NCBI GenBank assembly: GCA_003151825.1
Contig: PLYO01000032.1
Location: 23,555 to 87,554 of the forward strand
Length of the DNA stretch: 64,000 nucleotides
Source of the DNA: Ignavibacteriota bacterium
Lineage (GTDB): Bacteria; Bacteroidota; Ignavibacteria; Palsa-1295
Direction: 5' to 3'
Shown: positions 30,161-39,090 of the stretch, piece by piece
How positions within the stretch are numbered: the stretch's first letter is position 1
How the letters are laid out: every line of letters begins with the position of its first letter
The notes under the pieces: generated by a model
The model's database searches: none
Told to the model about the DNA's origin: nothing
What the model saw: only the letters and a program-made list of their open reading frames with translations
Translations under genes and position numbers: made by a program

Positions 30161-30168
30161 CAAAAATA
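30161..30168 (-). promoter_or_regulatory. Candidate Bacteroidota-type -7 element (TATTTTTG on minus strand) before HU gene
   Basis: CAAAAATA on the plus strand, 10 nt upstream of the HU ATG. Confidence 0.3.
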
Positions 30169-30481
30169 AGTGTAAAAAAAACGTGGTTCAGAACGGCGGA
30201 CGATTGATCGTGCAAGCACGACCTACCATTCGCAAGGAGAACGATTGCTCATCCTCCGGCGGTCCCGCGATGCTGTTTCACCGGCCACACAAAGTCAGTT
30301 AGAACAGCGCCTCGGATGCGGCATAACTTTCGCTTTTGCCGTTGCTCACCCGTCAATTTCCTGATTAGGCTCACAGTACCGTCCTACGAATTTACGACAT
30401 TTTTTGGCCCGCGCATGAAAAAGCGTTTTTCCGAAGCCCTTGGTGGGTCAGGCTTTTCGGCAATTTCTCCCCGCTCGAAAC

Positions 30482-31909
30482 TCAGTAAAACGGTAAATGA
30501 ACTTGCCCAGATTGATCGAGGCCAGGCTGAAAACTTCCCTTCACATCGATGCCGCCATTATTCGGATTTACAAAAGTTCCACCTTGCTGCGCGTGAATCA
30601 AGATACGCGCCCACTGGTGCTGGCCGACAGGAGGTTGGTCGCCGTTCATCATCAAATACACAATGACGCCGCCGTTGACGCCGCGGTTCGTGGTATATTT
30701 CGGCAGAGCAATTGGGGCATTCGAAAATTGCGTCGGGTCGGCAAGCGGAGCAGTATAAAAAACAGAGTCCAATGAGGAGTCAACGTCCATACGGGTGAGG
30801 AAGCCAGCGCCATTCGGCGATTGCACCGTGAGCGTTACGATGCTGTCGGCGCCGACAGTGACGATCACTTGCCCCGTGTTATCCGTCGAGTCCACGGCTA
30901 AATCGTATTGTTGATTGAGCGATCCGAAATACATCGTCTTCAAATTCGGAACTAAAAGATAGCCCGCATTCCAGACGGAAGTGTCGTTGCTGGTTTTCGG
31001 AACCATTTCCGCGCCGGCCCAGACGATATGGTTCGTATCGGGACCGAACAAAGGAAGATTGTAAAAGAAGGTCGAGTCTCTGCGCTCGGACTTGACCCAG
31101 AATTGGTAAGGATATTCCTGCGAGGTGACAAACGTGCCGGAGGCCGGCGGTACGCCAACTTGAATGGTGCTGTCGTTACCACCCTTCGGCACGGTAATTA
31201 ACAGATGGCCGGAATCGTTTGCGAGCGTCGAGAGCGTAGTGTCCCGATAAAAAACGACATATTGCAAAAATCCTGTATCTTTGTCGGTGACGGGATCCGT
31301 CCAGCGCAACAACATCATGGTTGGCCCGGTCGAAGTAGCGCGGAGATTGGTCGGGTTCTGCATGGGCAGCGGGTCGAACAGCCCGATGTACACCGAGGAA
31401 TCGACGCTTATGATCGTCGTGTCCTTTGTGCCCGTCTTTTCACTATAGACGGTGAGAGCATACGTACCCTCCGGGATGCCTGAATTTGGAGCCGCACCGA
31501 TAAGAGATGCGAAGGTATAGAATGTATCCGTAAGCCGGACGGGTAGCCCGGATGGGCGGAAAATAGTAATGGTATCCACAATTGCTCCTAAACTGTCCGA
31601 TTTAGTTAGATAGTAACCGTTTGTATCCGCCATCTGGAGCGTCACAAAATATCCCTTGAAATTAAGCTGCGTATCGGCGATTGAGCGGTTCCACTTGACG
31701 AGCATCGAGCCCTTGGGCGGCGAGGAGAGTGGAATATACCCTGATATTGGCGCCGAGAAAAAAGCATTCGTCGGAGCAACGACCGTTTCCGGCCGCACCT
31801 GGAATGGCTGCACGGGATCGGAAATGCAGCCGGCAAGCGACGCACAAACGGCTATGACCGGCATGAGCCATATTGCCCGCCTTACGAGAGGAGCATGAAA
31901 ATGCATCAT
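30482..31909 (-). CDS. Fn3-like lipoprotein, unknown function (paralog group)
   Basis: 475 aa; lipobox SLAGCIS; Fn3-like stretch NPTNLRATSTGPTMMLLRWTDPVTDKDTGFLQYVVFYRD. Confidence 0.65.
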   Translation of the reverse strand: MMHFHAPLVRRAIWLMPVIAVCASLAGCISDPVQPFQVRPETVVAPTNAFFSAPISGYIPLSSPPKGSMLVKWNRSIADTQLNFKGYFVTLQMADTNGYYLTKSDSLGAIVDTITIFRPSGLPVRLTDTFYTFASLIGAAPNSGIPEGTYALTVYSEKTGTKDTTIISVDSSVYIGLFDPLPMQNPTNLRATSTGPTMMLLRWTDPVTDKDTGFLQYVVFYRDTTLSTLANDSGHLLITVPKGGNDSTIQVGVPPASGTFVTSQEYPYQFWVKSERRDSTFFYNLPLFGPDTNHIVWAGAEMVPKTSNDTSVWNAGYLLVPNLKTMYFGSLNQQYDLAVDSTDNTGQVIVTVGADSIVTLTVQSPNGAGFLTRMDVDSSLDSVFYTAPLADPTQFSNAPIALPKYTTNRGVNGGVIVYLMMNGDQPPVGQHQWARILIHAQQGGTFVNPNNGGIDVKGSFQPGLDQSGQVHLPFY

Positions 31910-31948
31910 TTCACAAAACGGAAAAGCCGCAGCAATGTTCCACGATGC

Positions 31949-33400
31949 CTAATGCGGCGGATTTCTCAATACAGACTTGATATTGTTTACCGGATGGCTC
32001 GCTATAGGCTTGACATTGCCCGACGGTTTTTTCGGAGCAGGTTTCGCATAGCGTGGGCGCCCGCGGCCGGCATAAGGCGTGTTCGCCGCGTTTTGATATG
32101 ACACGTTCACCGTGATATACTTAAACCCGTTTGAAGAAATGCTGTAAAGCCTCGAGGTCGTCGCATCCGGGACGATTTCGATTAGCGCGAGATTGCTATT
32201 GACCGTTTGGCACATTAGCACGAGCGAGCCGCGTAACGTATCCCCGGAGTCGTTCGGGATCACTATCGGAGTAACAGTCACGGCAGAGAGGGATGATGTA
32301 TAATTCGAGTCGCGGTAATTATTATTCAGGCCTCCGCGAACGAAAATGTAATTGGGATTAATCATCGTAGCATTCCCATTCGCATTAGCGCTGTCGCCGG
32401 CATCCAACGAAAGACGGGAAGGAACCGCAGTATCCTCAGCCAGCACTAAATCGGGTTTCACCGCGCCCGGCAATACGATAGCTTTCGCCGCAGGTGCGGT
32501 AAGCTGAAGTCCGCGAGGATCGCCTAACGTGTCAGCCATTTCGTAAATTTTGATCCCAGGGGTACGTTCGGCGGTCATCCAGGTGATCGTATCCGATATG
32601 CCCGTACTCATGTGAATGGAGATGCCGTATTGGACTCCTTCGCTAAGACCTGTTACCACTCCGGTGGTGTCGGGCGCTGATACCGTAGCAGTCGAAACGA
32701 CGGTAGTTCCATTCATCGCAACAATCGTATCGACTCCATTATCGCTTATCCCGCGCGACCACTTCGCGCCGATGGACGAAACACTCATCGCGTTTACCAT
32801 GAGTTTGAATGGAATGCCGGGTACGGTATAGGAAATGGCAGTGGAGCGCCCGGTCGCGGAGGCGACAATGATGATATACCTCTGTCCCGGCAGGAGTCCG
32901 GTAGCAGAGCCGGTAGAACCCATCGTAATCACAATCGGATCGGCTAAGGCACCTATGCTGTCTAAAACGAAGAGCGTGTCCGTGGTTGTGTCGGTCGGAG
33001 TTCGTGTCCAGCCGATGGTAATCGTCAGGCCGACGATGGAGGTGACCGAGACGTTAGTTGGAACGTTGGTGACCCCAAACGGATAGTGATAGGGCAACGA
33101 GCGGCCCGTTACGGTGCCGATGATTATCGTGTAAGTAGTCCCGCTGATAAGTCCCGATATAAACGCGGAATCAATCGGGTATGCTACAATCGTTGTGTCG
33201 AACCCTAATCCGTTATTCAGGAGAATCACCGTGTCGGGCGTGATGTCGGTTGGATCTCGCGTCCAATAGACCTCGATGGATTTGGGCGGTCGCGTGGATG
33301 CGGACACTCCGGTCGGTTTATTCCCGGTGATTGACGTCTGCATCGTGCAGCCGGCAAGCAAAGCACAGCCCGCCAGCAGAGGTAAAAACCACTTCGTCAT
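31949..33400 (-). CDS. Fn3-repeat lipoprotein, unknown function (paralog group)
   Basis: Start MTKWFLPLLAGCALLAGCTMQTS; repeats of VSASTRPPKSIEVYWTRDPTDITPDTVILL / VSVTSIVGLTITIGWTRTPTDTTTDTLFVL; tail VTVNVSYQNAANTPYAGRGRPRYAKP. Confidence 0.7.
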   Translation of the reverse strand: MTKWFLPLLAGCALLAGCTMQTSITGNKPTGVSASTRPPKSIEVYWTRDPTDITPDTVILLNNGLGFDTTIVAYPIDSAFISGLISGTTYTIIIGTVTGRSLPYHYPFGVTNVPTNVSVTSIVGLTITIGWTRTPTDTTTDTLFVLDSIGALADPIVITMGSTGSATGLLPGQRYIIIVASATGRSTAISYTVPGIPFKLMVNAMSVSSIGAKWSRGISDNGVDTIVAMNGTTVVSTATVSAPDTTGVVTGLSEGVQYGISIHMSTGISDTITWMTAERTPGIKIYEMADTLGDPRGLQLTAPAAKAIVLPGAVKPDLVLAEDTAVPSRLSLDAGDSANANGNATMINPNYIFVRGGLNNNYRDSNYTSSLSAVTVTPIVIPNDSGDTLRGSLVLMCQTVNSNLALIEIVPDATTSRLYSISSNGFKYITVNVSYQNAANTPYAGRGRPRYAKPAPKKPSGNVKPIASHPVNNIKSVLRNPPH

Positions 33401-33485
33401 TGTTCCGAGAGTAGAGGAGTGAAGCATCGCCAAACAAAAACGGAAATGCCGCAGCAATGTTCCATAATAGCTTCCCCGAGTTCAA

Positions 33486-33640
33486 TGAAAAAACCCCCGC
33501 CTTTTCAAGGAGGGGGTTGGGGGGTGGTCAAATCCGAACCGAAGAATCACCCCCTGCCCCCTCCTTGAAAAGGAGGGGGAGTAATTCAGTGAACTCCCCC
33601 TCACCCAGCTTTGGGAGAGGGGCTGGGGGTGAGGCCCCTT
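33486..33640. repeat. Cluster of three related palindromic repeats
   Basis: aacccccgccttttcaaggagggggttggggggtgg; tcaccccctgccccctccttgaaaaggagggggagt; aactccccctcacccagctttgggagaggggctgggggtgagg. Confidence 0.85.
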
Positions 33641-34796
33641 AATGCGCCGAAATTCTCTCGACAGGTCCCGCATTGTGCGGGCGACCTCGGGCGGCGTAAG
33701 GAGAATCCGCCTGACTTTGGTACGAAACGTTTACCGTTACGTATTTATGGCTATTTGCATCGATGCTATAAAGAAGTCCCGTCAACGGATCTGGAACGAT
33801 TTCTATCAGCGCCAGATTGCCGCTGGCTGTCTGGCAAATAAGGACACGAGAGCCGGTAAGCATCGTGGCAGGAATGTCGTAAGAATTAACGAGCGGTGTC
33901 GTAGTAGTGGCGATATTAAGTTCCGTAGAATAGTCCGCAGTGCGCCAGGCGCTGTCGAGGCCGCCGACAATATAATTCGGATTGGGATCGATATCCGTTA
34001 CATCCCATCCACTGCGATAGACTCCTCCGGATTCGAACGAAATTCCGGCGGCCGCTGCCGAGACCGTGGCCAGCACGAAATCGGCGCTCGAAGCTCCGGA
34101 TATGGATTCGGTTTGCGCGCTGCCATTTTCATCGAGAAGAAGTCCGCTCCGGTCGCTCGCGTTGGGATCGCCAGATTCATAAATCTTTAGCCCCATCGTC
34201 CGTTCGGCGGTCATCCAGGTGATAGTCGGATCGGTCCCAGTCGTCCCAGTGTGAATGGAAATGTCGTAGGATTCGCCTTCACTTAGGCCCGAGACAACAT
34301 CCATGCTTGAAGATGACGGTTTGGTGCTGACCACCGTACCGCCGCTCATAGCAACGATCGTATCGACTCCGACGTCGCCGGCGCCGCGCGTCCATTCCGC
34401 GGCAATGGAGGCCTTGTCGTTCGAATGCACCATAAGTCCGGTCGGAAGCGCGCCTATGGTGTAATAAATTGCCGTCGTGCTGCCGGATGACGACTCGATT
34501 ACAATGCTATACTGAACATTGGTGGTGAGTCCGTTAACAGTGCCGGAGGAGGAGCCGGACGGAGCGTACGCCGAATCTTTTTGCGAGCCACCCGTCACGA
34601 GGATGGTATCCACGGAGGTATCGCCAGAGCCGCGAGTCCAACTCACCGTAATCGAGGTGGTCGTCGCTGAGGTGACTGCAACGTTGGATGGCGGGCCACC
34701 CGCCGGGGGCGTGACCGTTGACGAGCAGCCGGCGAAAAAGAAGCCGGCAACCGCAGCACAAGTAAGGCTTGAAAGAATAGTTGTAAGTTTGTTCAT
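33639..34796 (-). CDS. Fn3-repeat lipoprotein, unknown function (paralog group)
   Basis: Lipobox FFAGCSS; VAVTSATTTSITVSWTRGSGDTSVDTILV; ITWMTAERTMGLKIYE; tail VTVNVSYQSQADSPYAARGRPHNAGP shared with 31949..33400. Confidence 0.7.
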   Translation of the reverse strand: MNKLTTILSSLTCAAVAGFFFAGCSSTVTPPAGGPPSNVAVTSATTTSITVSWTRGSGDTSVDTILVTGGSQKDSAYAPSGSSSGTVNGLTTNVQYSIVIESSSGSTTAIYYTIGALPTGLMVHSNDKASIAAEWTRGAGDVGVDTIVAMSGGTVVSTKPSSSSMDVVSGLSEGESYDISIHTGTTGTDPTITWMTAERTMGLKIYESGDPNASDRSGLLLDENGSAQTESISGASSADFVLATVSAAAAGISFESGGVYRSGWDVTDIDPNPNYIVGGLDSAWRTADYSTELNIATTTTPLVNSYDIPATMLTGSRVLICQTASGNLALIEIVPDPLTGLLYSIDANSHKYVTVNVSYQSQADSPYAARGRPHNAGPVERISAH

Positions 34797-34894
34797 GATA
34801 TTATGAGATTAAAAAATGTAGATGGCCGCCCTCGATAAATGAATAGTCCTTTTAAGCATCATCAAGGAATAAATTTCGTGCCGTTCGACGAACA

Positions 34895-36364
34895 TTATGC
34901 ATGGCTCTCCAATTCCGCCTTCATCAATTCATTGACTATTTCCGGATTGGCCTTGCCCTGCGTCGCTTTCATCACCTGCCCGACAAAGAAGCCAAAAAGA
35001 TTGGTCTTTCCGGCCCTGTATTTCGTTAGATTATCTTGGTTTGCGGCAATAACTTCGAGTATAGTCTTGCGCAGCGCATCCGCATCCGTCACCTGTACTA
35101 ATCCGCGCCGCTCGACGATTTGCTTCGGCGACTCCGTGCTGCCGGGAAGATCGGGGAAAATATCCTTCGCTATTTTATTAGAAATCGTTTTATCCTGTAT
35201 CAGATCGACTAATTCCGATAAGTAATGTGGCTGGAGCTTGAGTTGAAGGATATTTTCCTTGCGCTCCGACATGAGCCGCATTACATCGCCCATGATGAAA
35301 TTGGAAATTGCCTTCCTACTTTCGTCGGATTTCGATGCAAGCGATTGGACGGATTCTTCGAAAAAATCGGCCACGGATTTTTCGGCGGTTAAAACATCGG
35401 CATCGTATTTCGGCAGTTTGTAATCGGCAACAAACCGATCGCGCCGTATGCGCTGAAGCTCCGGGATTTCGCTTCGTACTTCTTCGATATAATCGGGTGA
35501 AACGATAACAGGAAGTAAATCCGGCTCCGGGAAATAGCGGTAATCATGGGCCTCTTCTTTGGTTCTCATGGGGCGCGTAACGCCTTTATTATCATCGAAT
35601 TGCATCGTTTGGTGAATAACAGGTCGCCCAAGCTCGACAAGGCCGATTTGCCGTTCGATTTCGGATTCGATAGCGCGCTGCACGTTACGAAAGCTGTTCA
35701 GATTTTTCACTTCCGTCTTTTGTCCGAATTTTTCAGCGCCACGCAATCGGACCGATACATTAGCATCGCAACGCAGCGAGCCTTCCTCCATATTTCCATC
35801 GCAGATGCCGAGATAGGTTACTATGGATTTAATCGCTGTGAGATACGCATACGCTTCCGCGCTCGATCGCATATCCGGTTCGCTTACAATCTCGATGAGC
35901 GGCACGCCGGCGCGATTGAGATCGACAAGCGTTTCAGCGCCGAAATCGTGGATGGATTTTCCGGCGTCTTCTTCCATGTGAATGCGCGTGATGCCGATGC
36001 GCTTCATTGTGCCATCTTTCAATTCCACTTCGAGGAAGCCATTGTGGCAAATGGGAGTCTCGTATTGCGAAATCTGGTATCCCTTTGGAAGATCGGGATA
36101 AAAATAATTCTTGCGAGCAAAAATAGAACGCGGACGAATCTTGCAATTTGTCGCCAATCCCATGCGAACGATAAACCGCAGCAAATTCTCGTTCAGCGCG
36201 GGTAGCGTGCCTGGGTGACCGAGGCAAATCGGGCAGGTGTTGTGGTTCGGCGGGGAGTTGAATTCAGTCGAGCAGCCGCAAAACGCTTTCGTTGCCGTCA
36301 GCATCTGCGCATGCACTTCGAGTCCGATGACCGGCTCGTATTTTTCGAGGAATTCAGGAGTCAT
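34895..36364 (-). CDS. gatB: Asp-tRNA(Asn)/Glu-tRNA(Gln) amidotransferase subunit GatB
   Basis: YEPVIGLEVHAQMLTATKAFCGCSTEFNSPPNHNTCPICLGHPGTLPALNE; FYPDLPKGYQISQYETPI; MRTKEEAHDYRYFPEPDLLPV. Confidence 0.97.
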   Translation of the reverse strand: MTPEFLEKYEPVIGLEVHAQMLTATKAFCGCSTEFNSPPNHNTCPICLGHPGTLPALNENLLRFIVRMGLATNCKIRPRSIFARKNYFYPDLPKGYQISQYETPICHNGFLEVELKDGTMKRIGITRIHMEEDAGKSIHDFGAETLVDLNRAGVPLIEIVSEPDMRSSAEAYAYLTAIKSIVTYLGICDGNMEEGSLRCDANVSVRLRGAEKFGQKTEVKNLNSFRNVQRAIESEIERQIGLVELGRPVIHQTMQFDDNKGVTRPMRTKEEAHDYRYFPEPDLLPVIVSPDYIEEVRSEIPELQRIRRDRFVADYKLPKYDADVLTAEKSVADFFEESVQSLASKSDESRKAISNFIMGDVMRLMSERKENILQLKLQPHYLSELVDLIQDKTISNKIAKDIFPDLPGSTESPKQIVERRGLVQVTDADALRKTILEVIAANQDNLTKYRAGKTNLFGFFVGQVMKATQGKANPEIVNELMKAELESHA

Positions 36365-36561
36365 GCGCTTAACCCGAGACGGCTCTTCATCTCTCCTAAC
36401 GAGATACCCGGTGCGTTCCCATTTTCTTGCCGAGCTTCTCGAAGCGCGAGGATGTCTTCGGCCTGCTCGATCTCTTCCTGAAGCGCAAGAAATTCCTCAT
36501 AAGGCAAAACGGCGTACTCCTTTTTTCCGCCTCGTGTGATGTATTCCGGGTGTAATGTCAT
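36361..36561 (-). CDS. Antitoxin (Phd/RelB-like small protein)
   Basis: 66 aa MTLHPEYITRGGKKEYAVLPYEEFLALQEEIEQAEDILALREARQENG; 1-bp overlap with upstream toxin, ATGA overlap with gatB. Confidence 0.8.
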   Translation of the reverse strand: MTLHPEYITRGGKKEYAVLPYEEFLALQEEIEQAEDILALREARQENGNAPGISLGEMKSRLGLSA

Positions 36562-36824
36562 TAGTCGTACGTGTTCTCCTTTCGTGGTCTAACCCGCTGA
36601 ATCAGCAACTTGTTTCCTTCCATATCGAAGAGCACACGGTAGCGCCCCACTCGAAGCCGATAGGACTTTTCCGTTCCAGTAAGCTTAATTACGTCGCCGG
36701 CAAGTCCATTGCTCATTGTTTCGATCTTCTCGATGATACGCGATGCCGTGACTATGTCCAGCGACTTCAAGTCACGCTCGGCCCGAGGAAGAAAAACGAT
36801 TTCATACTGAGTCATTCCGTGCAA
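36561..36824 (-). CDS. RelE-family mRNA interferase-like toxin
   Basis: MTQYEIVFLPRAERDLKSLDIVTASRIIEKIETMSNGLAGDVIKLTGTEKSYRLRVGRYRVLFDMEGNKLLIQRVRPRKENTYD. Confidence 0.88.
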   Translation of the reverse strand: MHGMTQYEIVFLPRAERDLKSLDIVTASRIIEKIETMSNGLAGDVIKLTGTEKSYRLRVGRYRVLFDMEGNKLLIQRVRPRKENTYD

Positions 36825-36860
36825 AAATACGGCAATTTCAATAGGTCACTCCGAATTACC

Positions 36861-36891
36861 TTGCGCAAGGCCGGGAAATGCCGTATCTTTG
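36861..36891 (+). promoter_or_regulatory. Candidate Bacteroidota-type promoter TTG-N20-TATCTTTG
   Basis: ttg at 36861-36863 and tatctttg at 36884-36891, only 4 nt before the ATG at 36896. Confidence 0.5.
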
Positions 36892-36895
36892 TGGG

Positions 36896-37885
36896 ATGAA
36901 AAAACTGGCATTCGTATTACTACTTTCATTGAACTCAGTATTAGCAAGGGGTCAAGTTGAAGGCGGAGGCTTTAGTCCATCAAATGGTGGACCAGCTTAC
37001 GTACCCGCTGGAACAGCGGTAGTTTATAATACTGTCGCATCGGTCGAAATAAACGTCCGAGGAAACGTTGACGATGCAGACTTTTCATTCGAAGGCGAGG
37101 GCACAACCACGCCGTCTGGCTTTGAAGCCTATCGCGGCTTAACCACGTGCAACGTTCAAATTACGATTGAGAGCGATATTTCTGAATGCTATAATTGCAA
37201 TCCTTGTGGAATCACCGCAATTGAGGTGGGTAATAGCTCTGTGGGTTTCTTCTACTCATTCGGCCCGGTTGTGTTTTATGATCCTCATATTACTGGGCAT
37301 GCAAAAGCATATTCATTTCAATTACCGTATTCGGATACTATTAATTTTGGAAATACTATGGTCGGCGATTCTGTGAGGTCTCAGTTTCAATTAGCGCTTG
37401 ATTCACTCGGCCAATACCGTGCATTCAAAGCCATAAATGCAGAGCCACCATTCAGGACTACTGACTCAATACCCATGGGATATTCATGTTCGCAATTTTC
37501 TACATCTTCCTTCGTTTGGTTTGTTCCGACGCAACCTGGTCTTTACATCGATACCGTGTATTTTCTCGATCCCCTCACACAGGATTCCATCCCACTCGTG
37601 TTGACCGGGAATGCGTACGATGCAGATGTTGCCGAAAGCACGTCCGATGAATCGGCCATGCAGGTTTATCCAAATCCGTGCGACCGGTTTGCGAATATCG
37701 TGCTGCCGTCGCAAACATTAGAACAAGTTGAGATACGCAACGCGCTCGGCGCCACCATCCAATCTTTTCATGGAATGAATTCTGATTTTACACTCGATGC
37801 TTCGTCTCTGCCGGATGGCATTTATTTTATCGAGGGGCGAACGCTCGGGGCAATTGAGGTGAAGAAATTAGTTGTAATACACTAA
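36896..37885 (+). CDS. Secreted protein with T9SS type A sorting tail
   Basis: MKKLAFVLLLSLNSVLARGQVEGG signal peptide; tail MQVYPNPCDRFANIVLPSQTLEQVEIRNALGATIQSFHG...LPDGIYFIEGRTLGAIEVKKLVVIH. Confidence 0.8.
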   Translation: MKKLAFVLLLSLNSVLARGQVEGGGFSPSNGGPAYVPAGTAVVYNTVASVEINVRGNVDDADFSFEGEGTTTPSGFEAYRGLTTCNVQITIESDISECYNCNPCGITAIEVGNSSVGFFYSFGPVVFYDPHITGHAKAYSFQLPYSDTINFGNTMVGDSVRSQFQLALDSLGQYRAFKAINAEPPFRTTDSIPMGYSCSQFSTSSFVWFVPTQPGLYIDTVYFLDPLTQDSIPLVLTGNAYDADVAESTSDESAMQVYPNPCDRFANIVLPSQTLEQVEIRNALGATIQSFHGMNSDFTLDASSLPDGIYFIEGRTLGAIEVKKLVVIH

Positions 37886-37908
37886 CTATCGAAACTCTGC
37901 TTAGTCCA

Positions 37909-38062
37909 AGCTGTCATCCTGAGCGGAGTTCGGTGGAGCGACAGCGGAACCGAACGGAGTCGAAGGATCTCATGCAGCTTGGCTCAGTGGTGAACGACCG
38001 GAGATCCTTCGACTCCGTTCTTTTCTCCTTCGTCGAAAAGAACTCCGCTCAGGATGACAATA
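37909..38062. repeat. Long inverted repeat of the TCCTTCGACTCCGTT / CCGCTCAGGATGAC family
   Basis: gctgtcatcctgagcggagttcggtgg...gaacggagtcgaaggatct ... agatccttcgactccgttctttt...gaactccgctcaggatgacaat. Confidence 0.85.
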
Positions 38063-38075
38063 TAATAATCCCAGT

Positions 38076-38924
38076 CTAAAACTCCTTTTTCGAAAACACA
38101 AAGCAGCTCATCGCGAGATAGACGATGGCAAGTCCGGCCGTCACGAATAAGGGCGTGAGCGTGACCGGCTGCGATAAAATGACGGAGGAAATCGTCGTGT
38201 TTAGTCCGCGCGCGGGCATGAGGTATCGCATGCCGGTGGCAATCGTTGTAAGAATGCCCTGCGTCGTTTCGCCATTCATCAGGCGGTCGATAAATTCGCC
38301 GAGCGGAATGATGAATCCGACTAAAACATAGAGCGCCAGCACGATAATAATCGCAAACCAACTGCTGCGGGTGAGCACTCCGAAGAGCGTGACGAGGCTA
38401 TACACACCCGCAAACGCCAGCGTGATCGTGAGAATACTCAGCAAAAATCCCATGTTCCATGCTCCGAGCGAAAATCCTGCCACGAGCCACAGTCCGAGCA
38501 CAAGATATGCTACTTCCGCAAGAATGATAAGTACCGCGCCCAGATAACGTCCGGCAATATAGACCCATCGATCCACCGGCTTCGAGAGCAAAAGATCGAT
38601 CGTCCCTTTTTCCATGAGCGACGTGATGAATCCCGCCGTCACAAAGCTGCCTAAAAAAATGCAGATGCCAAGCAGAAACGCGGAGACGCCCATCCAGATA
38701 AAATCCAGAAGCGTCACGCCGAGCAATTGCGGTTGCGGCGCGTTAGGACGGCCATTATGGATGTGATCCGAAGCCGGCGCGAGCAGCCCATGCTGCACCG
38801 CATTCAATTGAAAAAGAAAAACCGCGAGCAGGATGGTGACCGTCGAGACGATGAACATTCCGAGGATCGTTTTCCGCGCAATTCCCTCGCGGACGGTGGC
38901 TTCGATGATGGCTAAGAGTTTCAT
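38076..38924 (-). CDS. ABC transporter permease (ABC-2 type)
   Basis: 282 aa, about 6 hydrophobic segments, MEKGTIDLLLSKPVDRWVYIAGRYLGAVLIILAEVAYLVLGLWLVAG. Confidence 0.85.
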   Translation of the reverse strand: MKLLAIIEATVREGIARKTILGMFIVSTVTILLAVFLFQLNAVQHGLLAPASDHIHNGRPNAPQPQLLGVTLLDFIWMGVSAFLLGICIFLGSFVTAGFITSLMEKGTIDLLLSKPVDRWVYIAGRYLGAVLIILAEVAYLVLGLWLVAGFSLGAWNMGFLLSILTITLAFAGVYSLVTLFGVLTRSSWFAIIIVLALYVLVGFIIPLGEFIDRLMNGETTQGILTTIATGMRYLMPARGLNTTISSVILSQPVTLTPLFVTAGLAIVYLAMSCFVFSKKEF

Positions 38925-38942
38925 ATTGTATTTCTGGTTTTA

Positions 38943-39083
38943 CCATGTCATTGCGAGGAGAATGAAACGACCGAAGGGAGTTTCATTCGACGAAGCAATC
39001 TTTGAAGGTTGTGTTGAAATTGAAGAGATTGCTTCGTCGGGAATTGCTGCGCTTCACTTCGCAATTCCCTCCTCGCAATGACG
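38943..39083. repeat. Long inverted repeat TGTCATTGCGAGGAG...CTCCTCGCAATGACG
   Basis: atgtcattgcgaggagaatgaaacgaccgaagggagtttcattcgacgaagcaatct ... agattgcttcgtcgggaattgctgcgcttcacttcgcaattccctcctcgcaatgacg. Confidence 0.85.
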
Positions 39084-39090
39084 TATAAAA

